Positions 40,312 through 50,179 of a stretch of 64,000 nucleotides of DNA are shown here, piece after piece. The notes under the pieces are model-generated. The model was given only the letters and a program-made list of their open reading frames with translations. It did not search any database and had not been told where the DNA came from. A program made the position numbers and the translations under genes. Each line of letters starts with the position of its first letter. Positions within the stretch are counted from its first letter, which is position 1. This DNA is from Colwellia sp. PAMC 20917 (GTDB lineage Bacteria; Pseudomonadota; Gammaproteobacteria; Enterobacterales; Alteromonadaceae), in NCBI RefSeq assembly GCF_001767295.1, contig NZ_CP014944.1:62001-126000 (forward strand). The letters run 5' to 3'.

Positions 40312-41562
40312 ATGTCTACGAACGTAACAATCCCGACTGAAGGTCAAGCCATTACCTGTGAAAATGGGCAGCTATGTGTCCCGAATAATCCTATTATCCC
40401 TTTTATTGAAGGTGATGGTATTGGCATCGATGTAACACCGCCAATGATTAAAGTTGTTAATGCTGCTGTTGAAAAAGCTTATAACAGTGACCGTAAGATC
40501 CACTGGATGGAAGTTTATGCCGGTGAAAAGGCAACCCAAGTTTACGATTCAGAAACATGGTTACCTGATGAAACATTAGAAATGTTTAAGCAGTTTAAAG
40601 TTGGTATAAAAGGGCCGTTAACTACGCCTGTAGGTGGTGGCATGCGTTCATTAAACGTAGCACTTAGACAAATATTAGATCTATATGTTTGCCAACGCCC
40701 AGTACAATGGTTTACCGGTGTACCCAGCCCGGTTAAAAAGCCAAGCGAAGTAGACATGGTTATTTTTCGAGAAAATTCAGAAGATATCTATGCTGGTATT
40801 GAGTATAAAGCGGGTTCTGATCAAGCCAAGAAAATGATTAAGTTTTTAACCGATGAAATGGGCGCAACAAAAATTCGTTTCACCGAGAACTGTGGTATAG
40901 GTATTAAGCCGGTATCTAAAGAAGGTACCGAACGCTTAGTGAGAAAAGCCATTCAGTATGCTATTGATCACGACAGAGAGTCGGTAACTTTAGTACACAA
41001 AGGTAATATCATGAAGTATACCGAGGGCGCCTTTAAAGAATGGGGTTACCAATTAGCACGTGATGAATTTGGTGCTGACTTTATTGCGGGTGGTCCTTGG
41101 TGTTCATTTGTAAACCCAAAAACGGGTAAAGAGATCATCATTAAAGATGTTATTGCTGATGCAATGCTACAGCAAATTTTATTAAGACCCGCAGAATACA
41201 GTGTTATCGCAACATTGAATTTAAACGGTGACTATATATCTGACGCATTAGCAGCACAAGTTGGCGGCATTGGTATTGCACCAGGCGCGAACATGAATGA
41301 TGATATTGCTATTTTTGAAGCAACGCATGGCACAGCACCAAAATATGCGGGTTTGAACAAGGTTAATCCAGGCTCTGTTATTTTGTCTGCAGAAATGATG
41401 TTGAGACATATGGGTTGGGTTGAAGCCGCTGATTTATTACTTAAAGGTATGTCAGGAGCTATTAACGCTAAAACAGTCACTTACGATTTTGAACGTTTGA
41501 TGGATGGTGCAACACTCGTTACATGTTCAGAGTTTGGTGATTGTATTATTGACCATATGTAA
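40312..41562 (+). CDS. icd: Isocitrate dehydrogenase (NADP+), dimeric type
   Basis: The second isocitrate dehydrogenase, 416 residues, same size as E. coli Icd. [12 protein letters not shown] and [11 protein letters not shown] surround the isocitrate and phosphorylation-loop region, and the family signature [25 protein letters not shown] is complete. It shares no obvious similarity with the monomeric enzyme 600 bases upstream. An AGAGGA site precedes the ATG and a terminator follows. Confidence 0.96.
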   Translation: MSTNVTIPTEGQAITCENGQLCVPNNPIIPFIEGDGIGIDVTPPMIKVVNAAVEKAYNSDRKIHWMEVYAGEKATQVYDSETWLPDETLEMFKQFKVGIKGPLTTPVGGGMRSLNVALRQILDLYVCQRPVQWFTGVPSPVKKPSEVDMVIFRENSEDIYAGIEYKAGSDQAKKMIKFLTDEMGATKIRFTENCGIGIKPVSKEGTERLVRKAIQYAIDHDRESVTLVHKGNIMKYTEGAFKEWGYQLARDEFGADFIAGGPWCSFVNPKTGKEIIIKDVIADAMLQQILLRPAEYSVIATLNLNGDYISDALAAQVGGIGIAPGANMNDDIAIFEATHGTAPKYAGLNKVNPGSVILSAEMMLRHMGWVEAADLLLKGMSGAINAKTVTYDFERLMDGATLVTCSEFGDCIIDHM

Positions 41563-41590
41563 TATTAACGACATTAAGTTATAGAAAGAG

Positions 41591-41623
41591 GATCAGTCGG
41601 ACACTATTCGACTGGTCTTTTTT
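41591..41623 (+). terminator. Terminator after dimeric icd
   Basis: The stem gatcagtcg / cgactggtc (one G-T pair) with an 8-base loop is followed by six T. Confidence 0.85.
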
Positions 41624-41697
41624 AATGATAATTATTGTAATATTTACCCTAGAAAAAGCTTTAATAGTTTATAACCAAAATCTGTAATGGAACCGTG

Positions 41698-42039
41698 ATG
41701 CACAAAGGACAATTAACAAGTTGGAAAGATAATAAAGGCTTTGGCTTCATTCAATCGAGTGAACTGACTAAAGATACCTTTATCCATATATCATCATTAA
41801 AAGAGATGAGTAGAAAACCTAAAGTAGGTGATTTAATTTATTTTGAAGTAGAAAAGCAAGCTAACGGTAAAAGCAAAGCCGTTAATTGTCGTATTGAAGG
41901 TGTTGAAGCTAAAGTTATACAAGCACATAAACCTCGTATTTATAGAAATACTTCAGCCGTTAAGAGTAAGCTTGTTTTAATATTAGTACTAATAGGTATT
42001 GGTGCTTTTGCATTTCAACGACTAGGCTTAGCGCCTTAA
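41698..42039 (+). CDS. Cold-shock-domain protein with C-terminal membrane anchor
   Basis: A 113-residue protein. The N-terminal cold-shock domain (residues 1-65) contains GQLTSWKDNKGFGFIQ and DTFIHISSL, the RNP1- and RNP2-like nucleic-acid-binding motifs. A basic linker is followed by one hydrophobic segment (about 91-108, LVLILVLIGIGAFAF). A tail of this kind may derive from the DUF1294 module that often follows a cold-shock domain, here reduced to one helix. The ATG at 41698 was chosen; a GTG just before it is also possible. The likely role is RNA binding at the inner membrane. Confidence 0.82.
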   Translation: MHKGQLTSWKDNKGFGFIQSSELTKDTFIHISSLKEMSRKPKVGDLIYFEVEKQANGKSKAVNCRIEGVEAKVIQAHKPRIYRNTSAVKSKLVLILVLIGIGAFAFQRLGLAP

Positions 42040-42194
42040 CATTTAACACGATAAACAACGTTCGTAATTTATCGCGTTGCTAGACGATGAGTTTATGGAA
42101 TGAATAAGAGGTGATTAAAATTATAATAGCAGATCAGAAGTTTTTTATTCTACGAGTAATTACGGGGAGCACTTCTCTATATTCCACATAGCTC

Positions 42195-42264
42195 ACTATG
42201 TCCGATACTCTTCAGTATTGGACATAGTACGTATAATGGTTTAGACTGCCTTTATACGTACTAT
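42195..42264. promoter_or_regulatory. Two overlapping, mutually exclusive hairpins before the lone recombinase gene
   Basis: Hairpin 1 (42195-42228) has 15-base arms starting actatgtcc and ending ggacatagt, loop cttc, one G-T pair. Hairpin 2 has 13-base perfect arms at 42224-42236 and 42252-42264 (atagtacgtataa and its complement). They share bases 42224-42228, so they cannot form together fully. They may be a recombinase recognition site or an mRNA switch. Confidence 0.55.
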
Positions 42265-42283
42265 CTACTTGGTTTTCAAAATA

Positions 42284-43525
42284 ATGTTGTTAAATAAACC
42301 TGTTCCTTTATATCCACCATACATTGATTTGTGTGATTTTGATTTTGATGACTACCCAGAGTTAGATAAAATATTCTCATCAAATGAACCTTGGTGGCTT
42401 GAACAATTTGATTGGGGGAAAATTTTCCTTACTTATATTGGTAGAAATAAATCTACACACACTTATGACCGATTTAGAAATGACGTTGAACGTTTTCTTT
42501 TATGGTCATTTATTGAAAAGAAGAAACCAATAGACCAATTACGTAAATCAGACTTACTTGAATATGCTGACTTTTGTTGGCAGCCACCAGTTACTTGGAT
42601 TGGTACATCAAATCAAGAACGTTTCAAAATATCCAATGGTTATTCTTTGGCTAATGAGCTTTGGTTCCCATATAAAATCCAAGCACCTAAAAGTCTAAAA
42701 TCTGAATATATCATCGATAAGAAAAAATATCGTCCATCACAACAAACACTTTCATCAATGTTTACCGCAATTATCGTTTTCTACAACTATTTAATGGCTG
42801 AGGATTTTTGCATTGGTAATCCCGCACAAATAGCTAAAAAAGATTGCCGACATTTTATAATCGACTCTCAAGTTAAAGAAGTTAAACGTTTAACCGCTAG
42901 CCAATGGCAATATGTTTTAGATACAGCCATTGAAATGGCTGATGAAAACCCACTATTTGAACGAAATTTATTTGTTATATCTGCATTAAAAACTCTTTTT
43001 TTAAGAATTTCGGAACTATCAGAACGTGCAAATTGGTCACCTACAATGGGACACTTTTGGCAAGATGATGATGAAAATTGGTGGCTTAAAGTCTTTGGAA
43101 AAAGCCGTAAATTACGTGATATCACGGTTCCTCTTGATTTCTTACCTTTTTTAGAGCGTTACCGCTCTTCACGAGGTTTATTAGGCTTGCCATCCAGTAA
43201 TGAAAATTCAATTCTTGTTGAGAAAGTTCGTGGCCAAGGTGGTATGACATCTCGACATTTACGCCGTTTAGTTCAAAGTGTTTTCGATCAAGCACATGAA
43301 AATATGCGCAGATCCGAAGGTGAAAATAAGGCATTAAAATTGAAAGAAGCTTCTGCCCATTGGTTAAGGCATACCGGTGCAAGTATGGAAATTGAACGTG
43401 GGCGCCCTCTTAAAGATATTTCAGAAGATCTGGGTCATGCAAGCATGGCAACAACCGATACGGTATATGTTCAAAGTGAAAATAAAAAACGTGCTGAAAG
43501 TGGTAAAAAACGACGGGTTAATTAA
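42284..43525 (+). CDS. Tyrosine recombinase/phage-type integrase
   Basis: A 413-residue site-specific recombinase. The N-terminal part (about 1-150) is a core-binding SAM-like domain (TYDRFRNDVERFLLWSF). The catalytic residues are visible: R in LFLRISELSER, K in VFGKSRKLRD, H-x-x-R in HWLRHTGAS, H in LGHASMATTD and the nucleophile Y in TVYVQSE. The ATG at 42284 was chosen over an upstream TTG. No phage genes, excisionase or attachment repeats are obvious nearby, so it stands alone. It lacks the added segment expected of integron integrases. Confidence 0.87.
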   Translation: MLLNKPVPLYPPYIDLCDFDFDDYPELDKIFSSNEPWWLEQFDWGKIFLTYIGRNKSTHTYDRFRNDVERFLLWSFIEKKKPIDQLRKSDLLEYADFCWQPPVTWIGTSNQERFKISNGYSLANELWFPYKIQAPKSLKSEYIIDKKKYRPSQQTLSSMFTAIIVFYNYLMAEDFCIGNPAQIAKKDCRHFIIDSQVKEVKRLTASQWQYVLDTAIEMADENPLFERNLFVISALKTLFLRISELSERANWSPTMGHFWQDDDENWWLKVFGKSRKLRDITVPLDFLPFLERYRSSRGLLGLPSSNENSILVEKVRGQGGMTSRHLRRLVQSVFDQAHENMRRSEGENKALKLKEASAHWLRHTGASMEIERGRPLKDISEDLGHASMATTDTVYVQSENKKRAESGKKRRVN

Positions 43526-43602
43526 TCCTACACTCATTTATTTGTATAACTTACAGCCAACTTAATAAATGAATGTAGACCTTAATATCGCGTTAATATT
43601 TT

Positions 43603-44433
43603 CTATTTAATGGCAACAGCTTTTAACGCTAATGCGGGATCTAAACGCATATTAAACCAATTAATACGCCAATCTAAATGAGGACCTGTAGTTCTGCCAC
43701 TAGAGCCAACGGCAGCAACAACTTGTCCTTTTTTAACTTCGTCACCGGTTTTAACGTAAGATTTACTTAAATGTAAAAAACTAGAAGTAATACCATGACC
43801 GTGATCTATTATCATAGTGCCACCTGAATAAAACATATCAGATACGAACATTACCACAGTGCCTGCTGCGGGAGCTTTGACTGGATCGCCGGTTTTTCCT
43901 GCGTAATCTAAACCATAATGAGGACGTTTAGGTACACCATTAAAAACCCGTTGGCTACCATAAACACCCGTAATAATGCCTGTTATTGGTGCAATAAAAC
44001 CTTTTGCAAAATCAGTTTTAGTACTTAAGGTTTGTCTGGCTGTACTCACTTGCGCGCCATCTTGCTTAGAACGAGTAACAGCTTTTGGATTGGGGTTCAT
44101 TATTTTTTTGGCAATACCTTCAATACGTTGAATATCGTATTGACGCTTTAACGGTGTTAAAGTCTTTAATTCTTTTTCACCATTTGGCTGAGTGATCATT
44201 AATTGATGCGTTTTATCATCATCGCGGCTAAATCCAAAAACATAATCGCCATACTCAGATAAAGGCAGTACTTTTCCATCAAAGGTAACAACATTATCAT
44301 TAGCTGTTTTACCTATAACTAAAGCGCCCTGCTTTATTTCTCCGGAAAGCTTAATATCAGCAAACGAGTGCTGATTAAAAAAAACACCGATTAAACATAA
44401 GGTTATAAGCTTAGTGTTTTTAGTATTAAGCAT
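43603..44433 (-). CDS. M23 family peptidase, secreted
   Basis: A 276-residue exported metallopeptidase, probably cutting peptidoglycan cross-links. The signal peptide is TKLITLCLIGVFFNQHSFA. The LytM domain in the C-terminal half holds RPHYGLDYAGKTGDPV (zinc His and Asp), IDHGHGITSSFLHLS and GPHLDWRI (H-x-D-type zinc ligand). The ATG at 44433 overlaps the end of the upstream PTPS-like gene (ATGCTTAA), so the two are translationally coupled. Confidence 0.88.
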   Translation of the reverse strand: MLNTKNTKLITLCLIGVFFNQHSFADIKLSGEIKQGALVIGKTANDNVVTFDGKVLPLSEYGDYVFGFSRDDDKTHQLMITQPNGEKELKTLTPLKRQYDIQRIEGIAKKIMNPNPKAVTRSKQDGAQVSTARQTLSTKTDFAKGFIAPITGIITGVYGSQRVFNGVPKRPHYGLDYAGKTGDPVKAPAAGTVVMFVSDMFYSGGTMIIDHGHGITSSFLHLSKSYVKTGDEVKKGQVVAAVGSSGRTTGPHLDWRINWFNMRLDPALALKAVAIK

Positions 44434-45304
44434 TTGCAATCGCGCCTTTACCAACACCTTCAAAGGCAACAACCGTTACCTCACGTTGATTATCAGCAAC
44501 TAATTGTCTGGCAATAAAGTCGGCTAAAAGCTCAACGGTTGAGTCACAATCGACAACGTCTAATACCGTATTCTCAACCGCGATGTCAAAGCGACCTTGT
44601 GGCGCGGTATAAGAAAAGAAATGGTGATCGGGCGTCAAATTATGTTGAGCAAAATTTGACAGTTCAATATCTGCTTTTGCAACACGGTCAACATCTGAAG
44701 CAATATAAATATCTTGCCAACGTAAGCACCATGCTTTTTCTAATGCAGCTACCCGTTGACCTTTTTGTAAGATATGAATAGTAGAACGGTGACCATGAGC
44801 AATACGCTGACAATTTCCGTCATGTAATTTTAAACCATGGGTGTAATGGTAAAAATCGCCACTTATATTCTCTGGTCGAAGGGTTAGCTTAAGACCTTGA
44901 ACATTTTGTGGTAATTGCTCAAGAATTATTGCGGTTAAATGCTCAGTAACAGATGCTACATCAATCGTATCGCTAGTAATTTTAGCAAAAGCACATTTTG
45001 GTGACTGCAAATAGTAACTGGCCCGCTCACTAATAAAATCAACGTATTCATGGTTTTCCTGATGTAATGAATCAGTAACAGTCATACATTCGTTTTTCAT
45101 CGGTAATAATAATTTATGATCAACAGCATCATCTATAATTGCTTTAATTTGCTTTTTAACCACAGCAAAGTCAAGCACCATGCTCATTTCATTGAGAGCA
45201 CCATCAAGGAGTACATCAACGATCCAACTCTCGCCGACAATGCCACGTTCCTGGCAACAGTATGAAAAATCAATGACCGTTAAATCATTTACAAATAATT
45301 GCAT
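44426..45304 (-). CDS. Double-domain 6-pyruvoyl-tetrahydropterin synthase/QueD-like protein
   Basis: A 292-residue protein with two PTPS-like halves. The first (about 1-120) begins LFVNDLTVIDFSYC and includes MSMVLDFAVVKKQIKAIIDDAVDHKLLL. The second (about 140-285) includes LRPENISGDFYHYTHG and AHGHRST and ends in EGVGKGA. Zinc histidines are present in the DHK and HGH segments, but the usual layout is altered. Similar proteins occur in Vibrio and Alteromonadales and their pterin or queuosine role is unproven. Coupled to the M23 peptidase gene; pyrC lies 19 bases upstream. Confidence 0.7.
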   Translation of the reverse strand: MQLFVNDLTVIDFSYCCQERGIVGESWIVDVLLDGALNEMSMVLDFAVVKKQIKAIIDDAVDHKLLLPMKNECMTVTDSLHQENHEYVDFISERASYYLQSPKCAFAKITSDTIDVASVTEHLTAIILEQLPQNVQGLKLTLRPENISGDFYHYTHGLKLHDGNCQRIAHGHRSTIHILQKGQRVAALEKAWCLRWQDIYIASDVDRVAKADIELSNFAQHNLTPDHHFFSYTAPQGRFDIAVENTVLDVVDCDSTVELLADFIARQLVADNQREVTVVAFEGVGKGAIANA

Positions 45305-45323
45305 TATTACTTCCTATTTAAAT

Positions 45324-46370
45324 CTAGTCTTTTACTTGCCAAGCAATAGTATCGTTAGCACGGATTGGCACAACAACATCATGACCAAACGAAATCGTCG
45401 CTGGTACATGCCATTGGGCTTTTTCTAAAGTTATTTTATCGCTATTAACGGGTAAATTATAAAATGCTGGCCCATGTAAACTCGCAAAGCCCTCTAATTT
45501 ATCCAAGGCCCCTGCTGCTTCAAATGCTTCAGCATAGAGCTCAATTGCTGCATGTGCCGTATAAGATCCTGCACAACCACAAGCCGATTCTTTGGCATGT
45601 TGTGGGTGAGGAGCAGAATCAGTTCCTAAGAAAAACTTACGACTCCCTCCAGTTGCTGCAGCAATTAATGCTTGTTGATGAATATTACGTTTCAAAATAG
45701 GTAGACAGTAGTAATGAGGTTTAATCCCGCCAACTAACATATCGTTACGATTAAATAATAAATGGTGAACGGTAATGGTCGCCGCAACGTTATCACCTGC
45801 TTGCTCAACAAATTCAACCGCATTTTTAGTGGTTATATGTTCTAAAACTATTTTTAATTCCGTATATTTTGCTACTAAGGGCGTTAAAATAGTTTCAATA
45901 AATATCGCTTCACGATCAAATATATCAATATGGCTGTCAGTCACTTCGCCGTGGACCAATAAAAGCATGCCCACTTCTTGCATTGCTGCAAGTACATCAG
46001 CGATGTTATCAATACTCGTCACACCAGAAGAAGAATTTGTCGTTGCTCCAGCAGGATACAACTTAGCCGCAAAAACAAGACCCGTTGCTTTAGCGTCGTA
46101 TATTTCTTGTACGGTTGTTTTATCAGTTAAATAAAGCACCATTAATGGTTGAAATGGCGTACTTTGTTTTGAGCCGTTTATATTAGCAGCCATAATGCGT
46201 TGATGATATTGCGTCGCTAATTCAGCATTGGTAACGGGAGGAACTAAGTTTGGCATAATAATAGCGCGGCCAAAGTAACGGCTAATATCTGGAACTGTGG
46301 TCGTTAAAGCATCGCCATCGCGTAAATGTACATGCCAATCGTCTGGGCGAGTAATGGTTAATGTTGTCAT
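45324..46370 (-). CDS. pyrC: Dihydroorotase
   Basis: Forms dihydroorotate from carbamoyl aspartate in pyrimidine synthesis. It is a 348-residue class II (E. coli-type) enzyme. [10 protein letters not shown] contains the first two zinc histidines, [13 protein letters not shown] the carboxylated lysine, LLVHGEV and LEHITT further zinc histidines, and [14 protein letters not shown] the catalytic aspartate. It starts a probable pyrC-PTPS-M23 unit. Confidence 0.95.
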   Translation of the reverse strand: MTTLTITRPDDWHVHLRDGDALTTTVPDISRYFGRAIIMPNLVPPVTNAELATQYHQRIMAANINGSKQSTPFQPLMVLYLTDKTTVQEIYDAKATGLVFAAKLYPAGATTNSSSGVTSIDNIADVLAAMQEVGMLLLVHGEVTDSHIDIFDREAIFIETILTPLVAKYTELKIVLEHITTKNAVEFVEQAGDNVAATITVHHLLFNRNDMLVGGIKPHYYCLPILKRNIHQQALIAAATGGSRKFFLGTDSAPHPQHAKESACGCAGSYTAHAAIELYAEAFEAAGALDKLEGFASLHGPAFYNLPVNSDKITLEKAQWHVPATISFGHDVVVPIRANDTIAWQVKD

Positions 46371-46399
46371 TTTTATACCTATAAATTAGTTAACTAACT

Positions 46400-47476
46400 T
46401 TAAAATTCTGTATTTTCAGATTGATGAGCGTCTTGCTCTTTCTTATCAGCTGTTTGCAATAACGCTAATAATTGATCTTTTAAATTTGGGGGGACTTTAT
46501 AAATAGTAATACTTTCATTTGCCGCATTGTAAACAACGTCTTCACCAAAGTGGCTGCGTTCAAAGCTCAAGCTAATACCATTACCATACCCTGAGTACTT
46601 AGTGACTTTATTAACAACCGTTTGATCATGTGGAAAAGATTCTTCCAACGGATAAGATTGCTCTTGGCAAAATTGATGAAAATCTTGAGTAGCGCCCTCT
46701 TGCTTGATCACTTGCCCTATTTCTTGAATGGAGACATCCTGAGCAGCGCTTTTTTGTTCTTTACAGTAACTCAATAATTCTTTGCGGGTATTCTGTTTTT
46801 CTGTCGCATCAAGTTGATTAACAGCAACATAATCTTCAACAGCCTGCACTAACGTTTGTGTCTGTTCTTTGGAATTTAAGCCTTCTTCACAACCTAAAAA
46901 GTCTAAAAAGAAATCAGAAACAACACGACCCGCTCTACCTTTGATAAACGAAACATACTTATTACCTTGCTGGTTTTCTTTATAATCAAATAAATCGATA
47001 CGCGCTGCTAATTGCATACGCGCGGTATCAAGGTGTTTGTCAGCAGAAATATTCAATTCGCCATCAACAGAATAATGTTCAGAAACGGGGATCACTGTAG
47101 CTAGTAAATAACGACCGCCCATATACTCATAGTGGCAAACAACTAAGTAGCCGGTTTCAGCCAGGTTATATTTTTCCAATTCATTTTTTAATAAATTAGC
47201 CGCCTGACTACTAAAAGCATAAAAACTTTGTGATTCACCTAAATAGCTTTCCATAATATCAACAAAACGAGCAGTATCTCCTGCTGCAGGCATAGTGGTA
47301 AAATGTCCGTAGGCTTTACTCGCTTTAGCATTATAGATTTTATGAAGTCCATCAACAAAATTTTCAATCTTATTGCTGATTTCGATAGATTCTGGCCCTA
47401 AACGCAGCACAACTTCACCGGTTTCTTCTTTTTTGGTTAAAAAATGTAGGGCAATGTTTGAAATAATTAAGCTCAT
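46400..47476 (-). CDS. yejK: Nucleoid-associated protein YejK/NdpA
   Basis: A 358-residue nucleoid-associated DNA-binding protein. LGPESIEISNKIENFVDGLHKIYNAKASKAYGHF and FIKGRAGRVVSDFFLDFLGCEEGL are family segments. The C-terminus is charged. It is transcribed away from yejL and yejM, the same divergent order as in E. coli (yejK / yejLM). Confidence 0.94.
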   Translation of the reverse strand: MSLIISNIALHFLTKKEETGEVVLRLGPESIEISNKIENFVDGLHKIYNAKASKAYGHFTTMPAAGDTARFVDIMESYLGESQSFYAFSSQAANLLKNELEKYNLAETGYLVVCHYEYMGGRYLLATVIPVSEHYSVDGELNISADKHLDTARMQLAARIDLFDYKENQQGNKYVSFIKGRAGRVVSDFFLDFLGCEEGLNSKEQTQTLVQAVEDYVAVNQLDATEKQNTRKELLSYCKEQKSAAQDVSIQEIGQVIKQEGATQDFHQFCQEQSYPLEESFPHDQTVVNKVTKYSGYGNGISLSFERSHFGEDVVYNAANESITIYKVPPNLKDQLLALLQTADKKEQDAHQSENTEF

Positions 47477-47555
47477 AGTTAAAGGCCAGTTTTATATTGT
47501 TCAGGCATTTGATAAACTTGTACCAATCTATCAAATAACCTATTAAGTATTTAAG

Positions 47556-47768
47556 ATGCCTATTGTATCCAAGTATTCGAATGAACGTGTAGAAAAAATT
47601 ATCCAAGATTTACATAATGTTTTAGTTAATGAGTCTGCAACCCCTGATCTAGCGCTAATGTGCTTAGGAAATACCTTAACAGAAATTATTAATAAAAATA
47701 TTCCTGAAGCAAAAAGAGCTGATATAGTAACCAATTTCACCAATGCTTTAAAAAAGTCAGTCCTATAA
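47556..47768 (+). CDS. yejL: YejL (DUF1414) family protein
   Basis: A 70-residue helical protein. [19 protein letters not shown] and the central [14 protein letters not shown] match the YejL/DUF1414 family. Function unknown. It sits between yejK and yejM as in other gammaproteobacteria; 64 bases separate it from yejM. Confidence 0.93.
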   Translation: MPIVSKYSNERVEKIIQDLHNVLVNESATPDLALMCLGNTLTEIINKNIPEAKRADIVTNFTNALKKSVL

Positions 47769-47832
47769 TTACCCCTATATTCATAAAATATAGAACTGAT
47801 AAACTACAATAATAAGAGAATGATAATTAACT

Positions 47833-49530
47833 ATGGTTGCATTTGATTCAAAAACGTATAGCAAGCGCCTGTTACACCTGATCAGTTGGAGCCATTGGTT
47901 CACTTTTTTTAATATAATTGCCGCCATTGGATTATCATCCTTTTATATTTTTAGTGAAGGAGGTCCCGAGACATTCCTTGGACAATTTTATTTAATCACC
48001 ACGTGGTTTAGTCATATGGGTTTTTTAACCTTTATGACTTTTGTTTTAATATTATTCCCGATCACCTTAATATTTCCACATACCCGTTTTATTCGAGCGA
48101 CAGCCTCGGTAGTCTTTACCCTGCAATTGTTAATATTACTGCTTGATGCTTATATATATAACAGTTTGGGTTACCATCTAAATGCTTCTTCAAGCGCACA
48201 AATTGTTGATCTAATTAGCACGCAAATACAACATAACAGCCGTATTTTTTGGTTTGTTAGTATCGTATTAACCTTGTTTATTTTAGCGTTCGAATTAATT
48301 ATAAGTAATTATGCGTGGAAACATTTAAGAGACTTACAGAAAGTCGTCTTCGCAAAGTTTGTTGTTATCGGTTTAGTTTGTTCTTTTTTCTTTAGCCACT
48401 TATTACATATTTGGGCTGATGCGAACTTAGAATATGATATTTTAAGACAAGACACAGTATTACCTTTGTCATACCCATCGACGGCTAAAACATTACTCAC
48501 AAAATACGGTATGTTTGACCGTGAAGCATATATAGAAAGAACAACAAGCCCACTAGCCTTTACCAATGCTATTCCTCAATACCCACTGCTCAATGAAGCC
48601 TGTGTTTCACAAACACCAATACAAAAATCAGTATTTATGGTGGTTAACGATGTCAGCTTAACAGATAAACAGATCAAGCAATTTAAGCAGAGAAACACCC
48701 AAAACCAGTTAACGCTCGAACATCATATAGATAACGCCTTACACAAAAACGCGTGGTTTAACTTGTTTTACAGCTTGCCAAGTATTTACCAAGAAGGCTT
48801 GGAAGAACAAAAGGCGATCCCTTTACTCTTTCAATTATTAGACAGAAATAAGTTGGCAAGTTCATACACAATGATCCATGGCTATGACAAGATAAATAAA
48901 GAGCTAGTACTAGAATCACAAGGTTTTGAACCTTTATTTAATCAGCAAACGATACTTGATAATATTTCATCACTAGTCTTTGCTGATAAGCTTAATAGCT
49001 TACCTGTAGGTTTACATTTATTTTATTTTGCTGACAGTAATACTTACCAATTTGAATTGTTTATGGATGCATTGCTGCTAGCACAAAAAACAAAACAAAC
49101 TAAAGATATTATTTGGATCACTTCCGTTGGTAACAAGACCAAGGCGACCAGTTTATCTATTAAACCTTCGTTACTCATTTTGCCTGAAAGTGAAAGTAAG
49201 ACAGTGAGCCATTTAACCAGTCACATGGATATTCAACCAACCTTAATACAGGAATGGTTAAACTGTGACATTAATGAAAAAACCTATAGTAATGGCAAAA
49301 ATGTTCTGCAGTTATCCAAAGACCGTATTATTGCCAATACCATGGACGATGGCATGATGGTATTTAGTAAAGACAAATCAGTGTTTATTGATCAAAATGG
49401 TAATTTCCAAAGCTACTCTCGACAATTAGCGGCCCCTATAATGGTAAACTCTGATTTTCCATTAATGATTGACGGGGTTAACTTTATTAAGCAGTTTAGT
49501 AAGCAGGCAGAGAAATTGAACAATAAATAA
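47833..49530 (+). CDS. yejM: Inner-membrane sulfatase-fold protein YejM/PbgA (LapC)
   Basis: A 565-residue protein with five membrane segments in the first 200 residues (DUF3413), then a periplasmic sulfatase-like domain. In E. coli it senses lipopolysaccharide and restrains LapB-FtsH turnover of LpxC. SWSHWFTFFNIIAAIG near the N-terminus is typical. The periplasmic domain is shorter and more divergent than in enterics, with no clear sulfatase nucleophile motif, consistent with a non-catalytic role. Confidence 0.88.
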   Translation: MVAFDSKTYSKRLLHLISWSHWFTFFNIIAAIGLSSFYIFSEGGPETFLGQFYLITTWFSHMGFLTFMTFVLILFPITLIFPHTRFIRATASVVFTLQLLILLLDAYIYNSLGYHLNASSSAQIVDLISTQIQHNSRIFWFVSIVLTLFILAFELIISNYAWKHLRDLQKVVFAKFVVIGLVCSFFFSHLLHIWADANLEYDILRQDTVLPLSYPSTAKTLLTKYGMFDREAYIERTTSPLAFTNAIPQYPLLNEACVSQTPIQKSVFMVVNDVSLTDKQIKQFKQRNTQNQLTLEHHIDNALHKNAWFNLFYSLPSIYQEGLEEQKAIPLLFQLLDRNKLASSYTMIHGYDKINKELVLESQGFEPLFNQQTILDNISSLVFADKLNSLPVGLHLFYFADSNTYQFELFMDALLLAQKTKQTKDIIWITSVGNKTKATSLSIKPSLLILPESESKTVSHLTSHMDIQPTLIQEWLNCDINEKTYSNGKNVLQLSKDRIIANTMDDGMMVFSKDKSVFIDQNGNFQSYSRQLAAPIMVNSDFPLMIDGVNFIKQFSKQAEKLNNK

Positions 49531-49628
49531 ACTAACAGATTGATTTTCTATATTTTATATTGCAATCAGTATTTAAACCATTATTATACAGGCAGTAAAC
49601 AGATTAACCCTCTTAATGTTTACTTATT

Positions 49629-49705
49629 CGGGGTATAGCGCAGCTTGGTAGCGCGTGCGTCTGGGGGACGTGAGGTCGCAAGTTCGAATCTTGCTACTCC
49701 GACCA
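49629..49705 (+). tRNA. tRNA-Pro (anticodon GGG)
   Basis: A 77-base cloverleaf. The acceptor stem cggggta pairs with tactccg (one G-T), the D arm is agcgcagcttggtagcgc, the anticodon loop is ctggggg with GGG at positions 34-36, the T arm is gcaagttcgaatcttgc, and CCA is encoded. Anticodon-stem pairs include two G-T. It marks the left border of the accessory region. Confidence 0.95.
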
Positions 49706-49717
49706 CATTTATAAATC

Positions 49718-49742
49718 AAGACGTCCTAGGGCGTCTTTTTTT
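49718..49742 (+). terminator. Terminator after tRNA-Pro
   Basis: The stem aagacgtc / ggcgtctt (one G-T pair) is followed by seven T. Confidence 0.8.
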
Positions 49743-50179
49743 ATGCCTAAAGATCAATCCAAACCACTAAACAGCAAAATTATAACGCTTTTTACAAACC
49801 TATATTGTGTTATAAAATCCCACCGCTAATGTAACACTCCAAGTAACACTATCTATTACTCATGATTATGATGTTTTTAGAAAGATCTGATTGTTTAATT
49901 ATTATAATATTGATGTGTCATAGCAAAATAGCATAACCGTTAGGCAATACTTAAGTTAAGGCCGCAAAAGACAAAAATTATAATTTTGCTGATACTTTAG
50001 CCTTACAAATGACACCAAGAAAAGATAATGGATAAAAGAGATCACAGTATTACTTTAGCTACGCTCTCTTTTTACCGTGTTAGAAATATACAAACCTCTC
50101 AACATCGTGAACGCCTGTTCCCCACATAGGTGAGTTTATGAAAAAACAGAACCGTCCTTTGCTATTTTAATCTTTTCTC
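49743..50179. other. Non-coding stretch between tRNA-Pro and the cassette region
   Basis: I see no gene, no attC-like site and no direct repeat of the tRNA 3' end here. It is AT-rich with several stop codons in every frame. It may hold decayed cassette or island border sequence. Confidence 0.4.

Noticed and set aside
42284-43525. Whether the tyrosine recombinase is the integrase of the cassette array
   Set aside because: At 413 residues it is much longer than integron integrases, shows no integron-specific added segment, and lies 7 kb from the nearest cassette with core genes in between.
49743-50179. A phage or island attachment repeat at the 3' end of tRNA-Pro
   Set aside because: I did not find a second copy of the tRNA 3' end in the window, so an att site cannot be supported although the accessory region starts here.
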